64,000 nucleotides of DNA from Rhodothermales bacterium (GTDB taxonomy: Bacteria; Bacteroidota; Rhodothermia; Rhodothermales; JAHQVL01): contig JAWKNW010000001.1 in NCBI GenBank assembly GCA_041391505.1, forward strand, positions 310,001-374,000, in the 5' to 3' direction. A program made the position numbers and the translations under genes. The notes under the pieces are model-generated. The model made no database searches and was not told the origin of the DNA. It worked only from the letters and a program-made list of their open reading frames with translations. Numbering within the stretch: position 1 is the stretch's first letter; each line of letters opens with the position of its first letter. Positions 1-7,647 of the stretch are shown piece after piece.

Positions 1-1124
1 GTGTACGCCGCAACCGGCACGCCGATCCATCCCATGACGCCGCTATGCAAATTGCGCTGGCTGGCGGAAGATCGGCCGGACCTCCATCGACGGGCGCATC
101 GCTTCGTATCGATCAAGGAGTACGTCCTGCACGCCCTGACCGGCCAGTGGGTGGCCGACGAGTCGCTCGCGTCCGCGACCGGGCTGTTCGACATCCGGCT
201 GCGCCGATGGCATCCGGAGGCGCTGGCCCTCGCCGGGATCGATGTGGCGCAGCTCTCGCCGGCGGTCAGCACGCGGCATATCCTCCCCCGGCTCACGGCC
301 GAGGCGGCGAGCCGAAGCGGCCTGCCGGCATCGACGCCCATCGTCGTCGGAGCGAGCGACGGATGCCTCGCCAACCTCGGCGTCGACGCCATCGAGCCCG
401 GACGGCTCGCGGTGACCATCGGCACGAGCGGCGCGGTGCGCATCGCCACGGACCGGGCGGACTTCGACCCGGCCAGCGGGTTGTTCTGCTACATCCTCGA
501 CGAAAGCACCTACATCCAGGGCGGCCCCATCAACAACGGCGGCATTGTCTATCAGTGGTTCGCCGAGCGGTTTCCGGGGAAAAGTCCGCTGGATATGGAG
601 GCGTTGCTGGAGGAAGCGGCCGGCCTGCCGGCGGGCTCCGAGGGGTTGCTCTGCATCCCCTACCTCCTCGGGGAGCGCGCGCCGTACTGGAATGCCCGGG
701 CCCGGGGCGTGTATTTCGGCATCAGCATCCAGCATACGCTGGCGCACTTCCTCCGCGCCGCGCTGGAGGGCGTCATCCACACCCTGTACGCCATCGCCGA
801 CCGCCTGCCGCCGGCGCCCCGCCGGTCACGAGCCTCTATGCCACGGGGGTTCGTCAATTCGCCGCTGTGGACCCAGATTCTGGCGGATATCTTCGGCCGG
901 CCCGTTCATCTGCTGGCGACGGGGACGCTTCGGCGATCGGCGCCGTCCTGCTCGGCTGGGAAGCCCTGGGGGAACCCCTGCCTCGCATGGCGTTAGACGC
1001 CCTTTTCGCCATCGAACGAACGTGCGCACCGCCTGCCGCCGCCCACGGCGTCTATGCCGATCGGCACCGCGCCTTCGACGCGCTGTACCGCCGGCTCGAT
1101 GGCGCCTTCGCCGAATTGCTGTGA
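1..1124 (+). CDS. FGGY-family sugar kinase (gluconokinase-like), 5'-truncated and frameshifted
   Basis: The C-terminal three quarters of an FGGY carbohydrate kinase (sugar plus ATP to sugar phosphate). The phrase TGTPIHPMTPLCKLRW and the IGTSGAVR phosphate loop recall gluconokinase or xylulokinase members. The family is about 500 residues, so roughly 120 N-terminal residues should lie upstream of base 1. Frame 1 is open to 996, but the family signature is split: VTSLYATG is in frame 3 (about 822-845), GFVNSPLWTQILADIFGRP in frame 1, and GDASAIGAVLLGWEALG to the stop at 1122-1124 in frame 3. The three breaks coincide with the runs CCCC (817-820), GGGGG (845-849) and GGGG (921-924). The corrected end overlaps the next gene by 3 bases. 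Substrate is not certain. Confidence 0.75.
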   Translation, partial: VRRNRHADPSHDAAMQIALAGGRSAGPPSTGASLRIDQGVRPARPDRPVGGRRVARVRDRAVRHPAAPMASGGAGPRRDRCGAALAGGQHAAYPPPAHGRGGEPKRPAGIDAHRRRSERRMPRQPRRRRHRARTARGDHRHERRGAHRHGPGGLRPGQRVVLLHPRRKHLHPGRPHQQRRHCLSVVRRAVSGEKSAGYGGVAGGSGRPAGGLRGVALHPLPPRGARAVLECPGPGRVFRHQHPAYAGALPPRRAGGRHPHPVRHRRPPAAGAPPVTSLYATGVRQFAAVDPDSGGYLRPARSSAGDGDASAIGAVLLGWEALGEPLPRMALDALFAIERTCAPPAAAHGVYADRHRAFDALYRRLDGAFAELL

Positions 1125-1909
1125 CGAACGAACCGATCATCGAATCCCGGGCGCTCTGCGTCGAACTCGGCCGCCGCCCCGTGTTGCAGGGTATCGATGC
1201 CCGGGTCGAGCGTGGGCGATTCACCTGCCTGGTCGGCCCCAACGGCAGCGGCAAAACCACGCTGCTGCGGGCGATCGGAGGCCTGCTCCCCTACGAAGGC
1301 GCCCTCCAGCTCGACGGCCGCGAGGTCGCCGCCTGGCCGGCGCGGGAGCTGGCGCGCCAGCTGGCGTTTGTCCGCCAGTCGGCCTCGGTGTCGTTCGAGT
1401 TCAGCGTCCGCGAATTCGTGGCGCTGGGGCGCACGCCGCACCGCCCCTGGATCGGCGGGGACCGCCCGGAGGACGCGGCCCGCGTCGACGCGCTGCTGGA
1501 TGCGCTCGACCTGCGCCGGCATGCCGACGGACCGGTAACGCGGCTCAGCGGCGGCGAGCAGCAGCGGCTGTTCCTCGCGCAGGCGCTGGCCCAGGATACG
1601 CCCCTCCTGCTGCTCGACGAGCCGACCCTACATCTGGACCTGTATCATCAGTACGACCTCATGCGCCGGCTCGAAGCGCTCGTCGCCTCGGGCAAGACCG
1701 TCCTCGCCGTCGTCCACGACCTGGCGCTGGCCGCCCGGTTCGCCGATGCGGTCCTCGTGCTGCACGAAGGGCGCCTCGTCGCCGGCGGCACGCCGGCCGA
1801 AACGCTCTCGCCGGCCCGAATCGCCGAGGTGTTCCGGATGGAGGCGCGCGTCGAGACCGATCCCGGCGGCCGGCCCGTCATCGTTTTCAACCACACCATC
1901 CCATCATGA
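1121..1909 (+). CDS. ABC transporter ATP-binding protein, FecE/BtuD type
   Basis: ATPase subunit (262 aa) of an iron-chelate or corrinoid-type importer. Visible are Walker A GPNGSGKT (residues 39-46), a Q-loop region FVRQSASVSFEFSVREFV, the ABC signature LSGGEQQ (about 142-148), Walker B LLLLDEPT and the H-loop VVHD. The GTG start at 1121 overlaps the end of the kinase frame, and the stop at 1907-1909 overlaps the ATG of the adenosyltransferase gene (ATGA), so translational coupling is likely. The neighbour makes adenosylcobalamin, which favours a B12 or corrinoid substrate (BtuD-like), but FecE-type siderophore ATPases look the same. No permease or binding protein is visible here. Confidence 0.88.
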   Translation: MTNEPIIESRALCVELGRRPVLQGIDARVERGRFTCLVGPNGSGKTTLLRAIGGLLPYEGALQLDGREVAAWPARELARQLAFVRQSASVSFEFSVREFVALGRTPHRPWIGGDRPEDAARVDALLDALDLRRHADGPVTRLSGGEQQRLFLAQALAQDTPLLLLDEPTLHLDLYHQYDLMRRLEALVASGKTVLAVVHDLALAARFADAVLVLHEGRLVAGGTPAETLSPARIAEVFRMEARVETDPGGRPVIVFNHTIPS

Positions 1910-2460
1910 AAATCTACACCCGCACCGGGGACGACGGCACGACCGGCCTTTTCGGGGGCGGCCGCGTCCCCAAGCATCACCTGCGCATCGAATCCTACGG
2001 TTCGGTCGACGAGACCAACTCGGTCCTCGGGCTCGCGCGCGCACACGCCGACGGCCATCCCGACGCCGGGCGCCTGTCCGACCTCCTCCGCAACGCCCAG
2101 GAAGACCTTTTTATCGTCGGCGCCGACCTCGCCACCCCGCTCGAAGCGCGCGCCATGGTGCCCCGGACGACGGCCGACCAGATCGCCCGCCTCGAGGCCG
2201 AGATCGACGCGCTCGAAGCCGACCTGCCCGAACTCCGTCATTTCATCCTGCCGGGAGGCCATGCGCTGGGGGCCACGCTGCACATCGCCCGAACCGTCGC
2301 GCGACGCGCGGAACGATGCGTCGTCGCGCTGGCCGAAGCCGAGCCGGTGAATGAATTCGCCCCGGTGTACCTGAATCGCCTTTCCGATTTCCTGTTCGTC
2401 CTGGCCCGCTGGTCGAATCATCGCGACGGCTCCGGCGAGACGCCCTGGATTCCCGGGTGA
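1906..2460 (+). CDS. pduO: PduO-type cob(I)alamin adenosyltransferase
   Basis: Transfers the adenosyl group of ATP to cob(I)alamin or cobyrinic acid a,c-diamide, the last step of coenzyme B12 activation; cytosolic. The 184-residue protein has the family's N-terminal ATP-binding motif TRTGDDGTTGLFGG, the conserved YGSVDETNS segment, the RRAER arginine motif and the C-terminal YLNRLSDFLFVLAR helix, and full family length. Its ATG overlaps the stop of the ABC ATPase gene by four bases, which supports a small cobalamin salvage operon. Confidence 0.93.
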   Translation: MKIYTRTGDDGTTGLFGGGRVPKHHLRIESYGSVDETNSVLGLARAHADGHPDAGRLSDLLRNAQEDLFIVGADLATPLEARAMVPRTTADQIARLEAEIDALEADLPELRHFILPGGHALGATLHIARTVARRAERCVVALAEAEPVNEFAPVYLNRLSDFLFVLARWSNHRDGSGETPWIPG

Positions 2461-2523
2461 CGGGGATCGGCGAGGCATGACAGGGCCATCGCATTCTGTT
2501 CAAACGCGCGTATCTCCCGGTGT

Positions 2524-2550
2524 GGGAGTATGGGGGTATGGGAGTATGGG
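2524..2550 (+). other. G-quadruplex motif upstream of the M23 peptidase gene
   Basis: Four G runs (2524-2526, 2532-2536, 2540-2542, 2548-2550) separated by loops of 5, 3 and 5 bases fit the canonical G3+N1-7 pattern on the plus, non-template strand. They are copies of a GGGAGTAT/GGGGGTAT unit. Downstream C runs at 2571-2575, 2581-2583 and 2589-2591 can pair with these Gs: ATGGGGG (2530-2536) with CCCCCAT (2571-2577), and GTATGGGA (2544-2551) with TCCCATAC (2588-2595). The rest of 2461-2733 shows nothing else I can name. Confidence 0.5.
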
Positions 2551-2733
2551 AGGTTTTGTTGTAAAAAATGCCCCCATGCACCCAAAATCCCATACGCTTC
2601 TCACGGCCACGGCGAGAATGCGATTGCCCTGGGGGGAAGGACCGGGTGTTTTTTCTCGCCGGCATTTCGTAGTTTTGAAACGCGCCCCCGAAATCCCCAA
2701 ACTCGTTCGAACGCGCTCACGGTCCACGCACGC

Positions 2734-3978
2734 ATGCCCCACCGACGTCGTTATTATGTACGGGCTCTGATCGGCACGTACCTGTTGTTCGTTGTCCTTT
2801 TCCTCCTCTATCCCCGCGCCACGTCGTCCATCGGGACCACGGGCGCCGCGCCGGTTCGCATCGTGTCCGACGAACCGCTAGCGTTCGATACCTACGGCAT
2901 GCGCGAGGATGCTTTTGCCGTGACCGAAGGTACCGTCAAGCGCAACGACACCTTCTCCGACATCCTGGGGCGCGGCGGCATCCCCGCGCGACGCGTCCAT
3001 GAGATCGCCGAGGCGGCCCGCCCGGCCCTCGATGCGCGCCGGATCCGGGCCGGCAACGCCTACCGATTTTATGCCTCGGGTGAGGCGCTGGACACGCCGG
3101 CGTATTTCGTCTACGAAAAAAACGCGATCGACTTCGTCGTGCTCGACCTGCGGGACACCCTGCGCGTGATCGAGGGGCGCCGCGCGGTGCAGGTCCGGCA
3201 GCAGCAGGCCGCCGGCCCCATCGATGGCTCGCTCTACGTCACGCTCCAGGAGCAGGGCAAAAACCCGCTCCTCGCGGTCGATCTCTCCGAGGTCTTCGCC
3301 TGGCAGGTGGATTTTTATCGGATCATGAAGGGCGATGCCTTCTCGGCCGTCTACGAGGAGCAGTACATCGACGGCGCGTCGATCGGGATCGACAAGGTGC
3401 TGGCCGCCCGGTTCGTGCATCAGGGGCGGACGTATACCGCCTACCGGTTCGAACACGACGGGCGGGTGGATTATTACGACGAGGACGGCAACGGATTACG
3501 CCGGCCCTTCTTGCGGGCCCCGCTCAAATACTCACGGATCAGCTCGCGGTATTCGGGCAACCGGTTTCATCCCGTCCTGAAGCGCTACAAGGCGCACCTC
3601 GGCACCGACTATGCCGCGCCCGTAGGCACGCCCGTCCGCGCCACGGCCGACGGCGTGGTGCTCGAAGCCTCCTACACGAAAAACAATGGTCGGTACGTGA
3701 AGCTGAAGCACAACAGCACCTACACGACCGGCTACCTCCATCTGTCCGGCATCGCCAACGGCGTAAAAAACGGCGTCTTCGTCAAGCAGGGCGACGTGAT
3801 CGGCTACGTCGGCAGCACCGGACTGGCCACGGGGCCCCATCTGTGCTACCGGTTCTGGAAGAATGGCGTCCAGGTGGATCCCCTGCGCCAGGAACTGCCG
3901 GATACCGCCGAACCCCTCCCCGAATCCTATCGCCCCGCGTTCGAGCAGATGAAAGCCGAACTCGCCGGCCTGCTCTGA
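2734..3978 (+). CDS. membrane-anchored M23 family peptidase
   Basis: Predicted peptidoglycan endopeptidase of the LytM/MepM type, 414 aa. I chose the ATG at 2734 because it is followed by a basic stretch and one membrane segment (about residues 11-27) that anchors the protein facing the periplasm. A LysM/OapA-like region (about 60-140, TEGTVKRNDTFSDILGRGG) precedes the M23 domain (about 270-385). Zinc ligands H288 and D292 are in HLGTDYAAPVGTPVRA. The usual HxH motif reads H369-L-C371, so the second histidine is a cysteine. I recall similar PH(L/V)C(Y/F)RFWKNG variants from other Bacteroidota. The C-terminal tail of about 30 residues is helical. Confidence 0.88.
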   Translation: MPHRRRYYVRALIGTYLLFVVLFLLYPRATSSIGTTGAAPVRIVSDEPLAFDTYGMREDAFAVTEGTVKRNDTFSDILGRGGIPARRVHEIAEAARPALDARRIRAGNAYRFYASGEALDTPAYFVYEKNAIDFVVLDLRDTLRVIEGRRAVQVRQQQAAGPIDGSLYVTLQEQGKNPLLAVDLSEVFAWQVDFYRIMKGDAFSAVYEEQYIDGASIGIDKVLAARFVHQGRTYTAYRFEHDGRVDYYDEDGNGLRRPFLRAPLKYSRISSRYSGNRFHPVLKRYKAHLGTDYAAPVGTPVRATADGVVLEASYTKNNGRYVKLKHNSTYTTGYLHLSGIANGVKNGVFVKQGDVIGYVGSTGLATGPHLCYRFWKNGVQVDPLRQELPDTAEPLPESYRPAFEQMKAELAGLL

Positions 3979-4009
3979 CCGGGGGCGGGGCCGTTCAAGG
4001 GTTGAGGTT

Positions 4010-4041
4010 CGAGGTTTAAGGACCAGATTCCCTTAAACCTT
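4010..4041. repeat. hairpin repeat, copy 1
   Basis: The arms AGGTTTAAGG and CCTTAAACCT form a 10-bp stem around the 9-base loop ACCAGATTC. The unit recurs at 4300-4331 with a single loop difference. A related longer inverted repeat lies at 62160-62237. The copy sits just after the M23 gene, but no T run follows, so it is not a standard terminator. Confidence 0.65.
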
Positions 4042-4299
4042 GAGAGACTGATCGGATTTTCAAAAATCTTTCTCGGACGTCATCATGAACGCCCTCCGCT
4101 TGCGGTGGGCGTGATGAATGCCAGTCCTCGCTAACGCGGGGAGCTCTCGAACCACCGTGAGACGCTCATGGGAGCCATGCGCGAGTGATTCGGGAGGTCC
4201 TCCCGCGTTCGCGGGGGCGGGCTTTCGCCAACCCCGTCGCAAGCGCCGGGGGCTCAGGAAGACAACCCATTTTTATTCCTCAACAGTTTCTTTAGGTTT

Positions 4300-4331
4300 G
4301 AGGTTTAAGGATCAGATTCCCTTAAACCTCG
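4300..4331. repeat. hairpin repeat, copy 2, with tandem tail
   Basis: Stem GAGGTTTAAGG / CCTTAAACCTC (11 bp, perfect), loop ATCAGATTC. It is followed at 4334-4351 by a short tandem of CCTTAAA units. It is nearly identical to the copy at 4010-4041, in the same orientation. It lies 34 bases beyond the stop of the minus-strand DUF6503-like gene. Confidence 0.65.
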
Positions 4332-4364
4332 AACCTTAAACCTTAAACCTTAGACCTCCACCTC

Positions 4365-5123
4365 TCAACGCCGCCCCGACTCGACCTGTTCGTAGGCCTC
4401 GACGTAGTCCGTGCCCAGGTATCGATCGTCGCTGTTGACGTACCAGGCACGGATGCGGGGCAGGGTTATGCCGCCGGCCTCGATCTCCTCGTCGAAAAAG
4501 AGGTATTCCCCGTCGTTTTTCGCTTCGTCGTGGTAGAAGCGGCTCCCGATCAGGGCGTAGGTGGCCGGGTCGAAGTAGAAATACCAGACGTCTGACCCCA
4601 CCTCTTCCGCATAACTCACGCGGACGGCGAGCGTCTCATGCTGGTTGAACGTGACGCGCTCGGCCGCTTCGCCCAGCTTCGCGCCGGCATCGTGGAGTTT
4701 CATGGGCAGCCCGTACAGATACTCCTGATAGCCGCGCCACCAGGCGATGCCATCGCAATCCATGCGGTATTTCTTGAGGTCCTCCTCCGCGATCTGCGTC
4801 GACCCGTCCATCGTCGCGACGCAGCTGCCGCTTTCATGCATGCGCATCTCGAGCCGGTGTCCGTCGCGTTCCATGGTCATGACGAACAGGCCGGCGGGAT
4901 AATCGAGCACCACGTCCGTCGTGCGGTCGGCGCCGCCGGGTCGTGTCTCGCGCAACTGGAGCCGGTGCGCCTTCTGGTACCACGCGCCGGCCGGATCGTG
5001 ATGCGCCAGACTCCGGGCGAGGACCTCGCTCCCTGAAAGCGTCTGTGCATGCACGGAGGCCGCCATGCCCGTGAACCCCAGGAATGCCCCCAACAGGAGG
5101 ATGCTATGTGCCCGATTTCGCAT
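4365..5123 (-). CDS. exported DUF6503-like protein
   Basis: A 252-residue secreted protein of unknown function. The N-terminus MRNRAHSILLLGAFLGF is a Sec signal peptide with probable cleavage after ASVHA. The mature part has an aromatic, beta-rich pattern (DVWYFYFDPATYALIGSRFYHDE, GEYLFFDEEIEAGGITLPRIRAWY) like the LolA/outer-membrane-lipoprotein-sorting fold and the Bacteroidota DUF6503 family. It is a single gene with its own upstream region, 63 bases from the P-loop gene. The family name is from memory of the pattern. Confidence 0.6.
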   Translation of the reverse strand: MRNRAHSILLLGAFLGFTGMAASVHAQTLSGSEVLARSLAHHDPAGAWYQKAHRLQLRETRPGGADRTTDVVLDYPAGLFVMTMERDGHRLEMRMHESGSCVATMDGSTQIAEEDLKKYRMDCDGIAWWRGYQEYLYGLPMKLHDAGAKLGEAAERVTFNQHETLAVRVSYAEEVGSDVWYFYFDPATYALIGSRFYHDEAKNDGEYLFFDEEIEAGGITLPRIRAWYVNSDDRYLGTDYVEAYEQVESGRR

Positions 5124-5186
5124 ACGCGCGCGTTCGACTCCTTACCGCGTTAGACGGAACTACGCCGGCTACCGACGCCCCGACGG

Positions 5187-5840
5187 TCAGACCAGCATCG
5201 TCGAGGAGCTGGGCTGCTTGGTGCGCAGCACGGCTTTGTAATCGGCGTTGATGTCGTCCCAGCGATTGAGCGGGAATAGCGTCTCCTCGTCCTTCATGTT
5301 GATCAGGACGTAGTGCGGCTTGCCGGCGTACTGGGCGCAGAACGTCAGCCATTTCGCATACTGCTGACCGAGGCGCTCCCGATTATCGTACAGATCCTGA
5401 ATCATCTTGAAGCGCTTCAGCTTATGGATCTGCTGGTTGAATCCTTCCTTGCCCAGCGCCAATTTCGGCATAAACGCAATGGTTTCACGCACCCTGCGGT
5501 CGTGAATGCGTTTGGACAGCACAGCCGGCGGCACCCACATCGTCACAAAAACCACTTCATCGGCATCCGCGATCAGGCCGAGCGCATCCTTGGCGAAGTA
5601 GTCCTGTTTGCCGTTTACGAACGGTCCGAGGAAGTCGTAGTGGAGCACGAGTCGATTGACGACCGGCTCCTTGATGTCGACCAGGGTCTGGGCGCGCGCG
5701 AAGACGATGCGGGAGGGATCGCCCATATCCAGTTCGGAGACGATCGACGGCAGGCCTCCGCGTTGAATCTTCTCCATCAGGTACGATTTGCCAACGGCCG
5801 GCGGACCGCCCAGGAGATAAAGTTTATTAACGTGTACCAT
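5187..5840 (-). CDS. P-loop NTPase of unknown function
   Basis: A 217-residue protein with Walker A GPPAVGKS at residues 12-19 near the N-terminus, as in small nucleoside or adenylate-type kinases and zeta-toxin-like phosphotransferases. A possible Walker B/Asp is in ADEVVFVTMW. I could not place it in a family. The ATG at 5840 was chosen because the open frame upstream encodes arginine-rich, non-conserved-looking sequence. A perfect 14-base palindrome lies 8-21 bases upstream of this start. No membrane segment or signal. It appears to be a single-gene unit. Confidence 0.6.
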   Translation of the reverse strand: MVHVNKLYLLGGPPAVGKSYLMEKIQRGGLPSIVSELDMGDPSRIVFARAQTLVDIKEPVVNRLVLHYDFLGPFVNGKQDYFAKDALGLIADADEVVFVTMWVPPAVLSKRIHDRRVRETIAFMPKLALGKEGFNQQIHKLKRFKMIQDLYDNRERLGQQYAKWLTFCAQYAGKPHYVLINMKDEETLFPLNRWDDINADYKAVLRTKQPSSSTMLV

Positions 5841-6313
5841 TGCGATGCGATATCGATATCGGGGAAAAACAACAAAGGACGCCCCCACCCTGGGTCCGCA
5901 TGGTGTGCAGGACGCCACACGGCCCATCCCGGCGCCGTGCCGGATCCGGGAAATGCGCCCTACGTCCTGGGGATTCGAACTGCTGTACACCGTCCGGCGG
6001 GGGGGCCGGCGCCGATGCCGCAAAAAACGCTCGTTTCCTACACAGTTAACGTTCTCATCATCTTCTCATAACATACAATCATCACGGCACCACCACGTTC
6101 CGAAGGAGGCAAAAGAAATCCCATCACTTTTTTGCCTTCGACAGACGGCGCGGCGGCTCTGGCTCAGGTATCGACCGGTAGCGGCAATCTTCAACCCCCC
6201 GGCAACCTGATTCGGAGCCGGCAGTCTATATAACGTGCCTCAATGCCTATATTGCGTTCCCACCGGACGAAGATGCCGGCGGCGACCCCTACTCACCTAC
6301 GTCGAGATCCTCC
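5841..6313. other. intergenic region between divergent genes
   Basis: About 470 bases between the minus-strand P-loop gene and the plus-strand lipoprotein gene. Apart from the palindrome at 5848-5861 and an AT-richer stretch before 6250 (TATATAACG, TATATTGCG) that could hold the lipoprotein promoter, I see nothing interpretable. Open frames here are short, arginine/proline-rich and unconvincing. Confidence 0.5.
5848..5861. promoter_or_regulatory. 14-bp palindrome before the P-loop gene, possible operator
   Basis: CGATATCGATATCG is a perfect palindrome 8-21 bases upstream of the start codon at 5840, in the 5' leader or promoter of the minus-strand gene. Position and symmetry fit a dimeric repressor site, but no regulator is known. 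Confidence 0.3.
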
Positions 6314-6721
6314 ATGCGGTTTTTTCTGCGCATCATGCCGGTAGCGGCACTCGGTGCCCTGTTTATGATGCAGGGTTGCGCCAACCTCAACGCGCCGAAT
6401 AACAACAGCCAATCCCAGCTGTACCTCTCTGAGTTCATGCAGCGCCTCTCCGAAAAAGGCATCACGGCGCGCGAAAAGGGACCGATTTCGGAGGCGACCA
6501 TCACGTCGACCTTCGGGGAGCGTCTGCTCCTCAACGAGCGGGACATTGTAGATGTGTACTTCTTCCGGGACGATGCCCAGGCCAAAAAAGAGTCGAACGT
6601 CGCCGAGACGCTCGCGCTGTACGATGTGTATCTGGAAGGCAACATCGTGCTCTTCCATCGCGTAGGGTTCGACCCGATGGTCAGAAATGCGCTGGAGGAC
6701 ATGTTCGGGCTCCCCAAATGA
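6314..6721 (+). CDS. small lipoprotein, unknown function
   Basis: A 135-residue protein. The N-terminus MRFFLRIMPVAALGALFMMQGC is a lipoprotein signal peptide with the cysteine at about residue 22, although the lipobox residues before it are not ideal. The mature part is mixed alpha/beta (EATITSTFGERLLLNERDIVDVYFFRD, then LYDVYLEGNIVLFHRVGFDP) and would fit a small periplasmic domain. It converges on the last gene of the motor operon, 54 bases apart. I do not recognise a family. Confidence 0.65.
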   Translation: MRFFLRIMPVAALGALFMMQGCANLNAPNNNSQSQLYLSEFMQRLSEKGITAREKGPISEATITSTFGERLLLNERDIVDVYFFRDDAQAKKESNVAETLALYDVYLEGNIVLFHRVGFDPMVRNALEDMFGLPK

Positions 6722-6775
6722 CCGCCATCGCGTGTCAGCGAAGCCCGTCGCGACGCAATTGAGCCTTGTTTCGCG

Positions 6776-7204
6776 TCATTGCCGGCGGAACGGGGTATCC
6801 CCCACGTGCGCGGCCGTCGTCTCGTCCCGATTTTCCGGGATGTCGGGCATCCAGATGATCTCCTCGACCTGCTGCCGCAGGTACAGGATGTCGAACATCA
6901 CGGTGTCGGCGATGATGAGGGAATCCTGCCGCAGCACGAAGAGCATATCGTAGGCATTGACGGTGTCCGGCTGAGCCGGCGGAGGCGGTGTATAGGCCAG
7001 CGCCTCCTGCTCATAGTCCCACATCTGGAAGGTGAACGCCTCGTCATTCCGCTCAAACAGCAGACTGACGGGCGCATCCCGGTAATTCCGCTCGAGCGAT
7101 TTGAGTAGATCGTACAGGATGGCGCGTTCGGCCTTTTCCCGGCTCGTCTTGAGTTCGGTCGCGCTGCGGGTCGTAGACGGACGCCCGGTCGTTCGCGCCG
7201 TCAT
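6776..7204 (-). CDS. hypothetical protein, last gene of the motor operon
   Basis: A 142-residue protein with no signal peptide or membrane helix. The N-terminus is basic and Ser/Thr-rich, followed by a charged helical segment (SREKAERAILYDLLKSLERNYRD) and beta-like hydrophobic stretches with a TPPPPAQPDT linker. The ATG at 7204 overlaps the stop of the preceding gene (ATGA), so it is probably translated with it. The overlap places it in the motor operon, perhaps as an accessory factor. No family recognised. Confidence 0.6.
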   Translation of the reverse strand: MTARTTGRPSTTRSATELKTSREKAERAILYDLLKSLERNYRDAPVSLLFERNDEAFTFQMWDYEQEALAYTPPPPAQPDTVNAYDMLFVLRQDSLIIADTVMFDILYLRQQVEEIIWMPDIPENRDETTAAHVGDTPFRRQ

Positions 7205-7554
7205 ACCAGGTATTGGCCTTCCAGCTGCCAGCCGTTCATCAGGCTCTGCACGTCCGCCGGCAGCACGGGAGGCAGCTTATGCGTCTCCATCGACGGATGA
7301 ACCACGACCACGTCGTCCGGCCCGAAGCCGTTCCTGGTGATGTCGATCACTTCGAGCGCGGTCGTTTCGCCTTCCGTGAGGATGATGAGCGCATCGAGGA
7401 GGAAGTTGACGAGTTCGGGGTCGTTGACCTCCACCACCGGCCTCGTCACCTGGCTGAAATCGAGCTTCGCCTGCGCCATCGCCGGCTGCGTCCGCGTCCC
7501 GGCGAGCAGGAGCACGGCGACACATTGCGGACGCGCGCGCCCATAAAACGCCAC
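7201..7554 (-). CDS. small exported protein of the motor operon
   Basis: About 117 residues. The start is uncertain. The open frame runs back to 7647, but the GTG at 7554 gives a sensible signal peptide (short basic N-region, core CVAVLLLAGT, cleavage after QPAMA). The mature part KLDFSQVTRPVVEVNDPELVNF... is compact alpha/beta and contains a PDDVVVVHPSMETHKLPPVLPAD segment. It overlaps the next gene by four bases and lies 94 bases downstream of the TPR gene. A frame error in the N-terminal region is possible, as elsewhere in this operon. Function unknown. Confidence 0.5.
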   Translation of the reverse strand: MAFYGRARPQCVAVLLLAGTRTQPAMAQAKLDFSQVTRPVVEVNDPELVNFLLDALIILTEGETTALEVIDITRNGFGPDDVVVVHPSMETHKLPPVLPADVQSLMNGWQLEGQYLV

Positions 7555-7647
7555 GTATCGCGGGCGGCGCGGCCCGGCCGCTTCCCGGCTTATGGATACA
7601 CAGGACGATTTGCATGGTGACGCTCCGCGCCGGCAGGGGCCGGCCAA

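Larger units (their letters stand above)
3979..4364. other. intergenic region with two copies of a hairpin repeat
   Basis: No convincing gene. The two repeat copies listed separately flank a 258-base segment (4042-4299) containing short GC-rich inverted repeats, for example CCTCCCGCG/CGCGGGGGCGG near 4199-4219, and the word ATTCGGGAGGTCC, which recurs in the interspersed repeat near 58992. A small minus-strand open frame at 4060-4242 has no signal, domain or plausible composition, and I do not call it. Confidence 0.6.

Noticed and set aside
4060..4242. 60-codon minus-strand frame in the repeat region
   Set aside because: No signal, domain or ribosome-binding site, and it overlies inverted repeats.
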